Shown one piece after another: positions 63,277 through 64,000 of a DNA stretch of 64,000 bases. This DNA comes from Sphingomonas sp. C3-2. Its GTDB lineage: Bacteria > Pseudomonadota > Alphaproteobacteria > Sphingomonadales > Sphingomonadaceae. The stretch is taken from the NCBI RefSeq assembly GCF_033025475.1, contig NZ_CP130322.1, positions 3,229,001-3,293,000 on the forward strand, read 5' to 3'. Each line of letters opens with the position of its first letter. The stretch's first letter is position 1. The notes under the pieces are model-generated. The model was given only the letters and a program-made list of their open reading frames with translations, made no database searches and was not told the origin of the DNA. Position numbers and translations under genes: made by a program.

Positions 63277-64000
63277 TCAAAACTCGAATTTCACGTCCAT
63301 GCCGTATGTCCGGGGTTCGGCGTAGGAGACGCCCGCAAATCCGAGCGAGCCGAAATCGATCCCGGCGTAGAGATAATCCTTGTTGGTGATGTTCTTGCCC
63401 CACAGCGCCACGGTTGCGCGTGCCCGGCCCAGATCGACCTCCGACAGCGCGACACGTGCATCGAAACGCCCAACCCCAGCATCCGAAATCTGGCGGTTAT
63501 AGGGATTGAGGCGGTCAAGCGGGTGGAAGTAGATCCGGCCCCGATACGTCCAGTCAAGGCGCGCACTCAGCTTGCCGATCTCAAGTGCCTCGGTATCAAA
63601 CTGAAGCCCCGCATTGGCGGTCGTGCTGGCCGAATAGCCAAAGCGCGCCTCGTCGGCGACATTGATCAGGCTGTCCGTGGCCGCATCACGAATGATGAAG
63701 GTCTTGTAGGTACGATCGACATAGCCGAGCGCGGCATTGAACGTGACGCCCTTCACCGGCTGGGCCAGGATTTCCGCTTCCGCGCCGGTATAGGTTGCCT
63801 TGCCCGCGTTGACGGTAATGCTCGATGCGCCGCTGCTCCCGGCCAGGAACTGGCTCACCTGCAGATCCTTGTAGCGCGAATGGAAGCCCGTCAGATTGAG
63901 GCGGAGCCGCCGATCGAACAGTTCGGACTTGATGCCCGCTTCATAGGAAATGATCTTTTCGGGATCGAAGCCGCCGCCCACGGATCGTGGATTGAACCCG
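63277..64000 (-). CDS. TonB-dependent receptor (C-terminal part, cut by window edge)
   Basis: About 240 C-terminal residues of an outer-membrane receptor; signal peptide, TonB box and plug lie beyond the right edge. The visible part starts inside the barrel at GFNPRSVGGGFDPEKIISYE and ends EPRTYGMDVKFEF, closely matching the ending of the receptor at 54426 (EPRTYGVDLNFSF), so the two are paralogues. Leads the putative operon receptor-SDR-LLM monooxygenase-SDR. Confidence 0.9.
   Translation of the reverse strand, partial: GFNPRSVGGGFDPEKIISYEAGIKSELFDRRLRLNLTGFHSRYKDLQVSQFLAGSSGASSITVNAGKATYTGAEAEILAQPVKGVTFNAALGYVDRTYKTFIIRDAATDSLINVADEARFGYSASTTANAGLQFDTEALEIGKLSARLDWTYRGRIYFHPLDRLNPYNRQISDAGVGRFDARVALSEVDLGRARATVALWGKNITNKDYLYAGIDFGSLGFAGVSYAEPRTYGMDVKFEF

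Overview
The window reads as chromosomal DNA of a Sphingomonadaceae-type alphaproteobacterium. It is GC-rich. Its F1 and F0 ATP synthase genes sit in separate operons, its b subunits are duplicated (b and b'), its TonB-dependent receptors are of the type common in sphingomonads, and two sites match the alphaproteobacterial EcfG stress promoter. No tRNA, rRNA, CRISPR array, insertion sequence or prophage was seen. The first and last genes (atpA and a TonB-dependent receptor) are cut by the window edges.

Layout. 0-0.84 kb: start of the F1 operon (atpH-atpA, minus strand). 1-8.3 kb: ada, an exported HEXXH protein, a TonB receptor and priA. 8.3-17.3 kb: housekeeping genes (fsa, xerC, dedA, gshB, yraN, rsmI, a divergent LpoA-like lipoprotein, hemW, rdgB, rph). 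17.4-25.4 kb: the heat-shock group hrcA-grpE and dnaK-dnaJ, separated by a flavoprotein, a PCu(A)C copper chaperone and a small HEXXH protein. 25.4-26.2 kb: a long intergenic stretch holding strong terminators, an AT-rich block of nested dyads and an apparent 27-residue membrane peptide with its own promoter and terminator. 26.2-36.1 kb: purB, two EF-hand proteins, radC, ydbH-ynbE-ydbL and the F0 operon atpI-B-E-F'-F.

36.2-51.1 kb is an exopolysaccharide locus. It encodes a Tat-exported beta-helix protein, a Wza-like export lipoprotein, an acetyltransferase, a WcaJ/SpsB-type priming transferase, glycosyltransferases of the GT25, GT4 (two) and GT2 types, a pyruvyl transferase, a fused Wzc-type copolymerase/tyrosine kinase, a Wzy-like polymerase, a small membrane protein and an outer-membrane barrel. 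No Wzx flippase is visible. Three 23-bp palindromes of one family (10-bp arms around GAT) occur only in intergenic DNA of this locus, and one lies just downstream of an EcfG-type promoter. This is the strongest candidate for an undescribed regulatory system here.

51.2-53.6 kb: uvrC and an exported hypothetical protein. 53.8-64 kb: an accessory uptake/catabolic cluster with two TonB receptors, an exported SnoaL-like protein, a Tat-exported DUF1214 protein, a sulfotransferase-like protein, a LuxR-type regulator, two SDR dehydrogenases and an LLM-class flavin monooxygenase. It probably serves uptake and oxidation of a hydrophobic compound whose identity cannot be read from the sequence.
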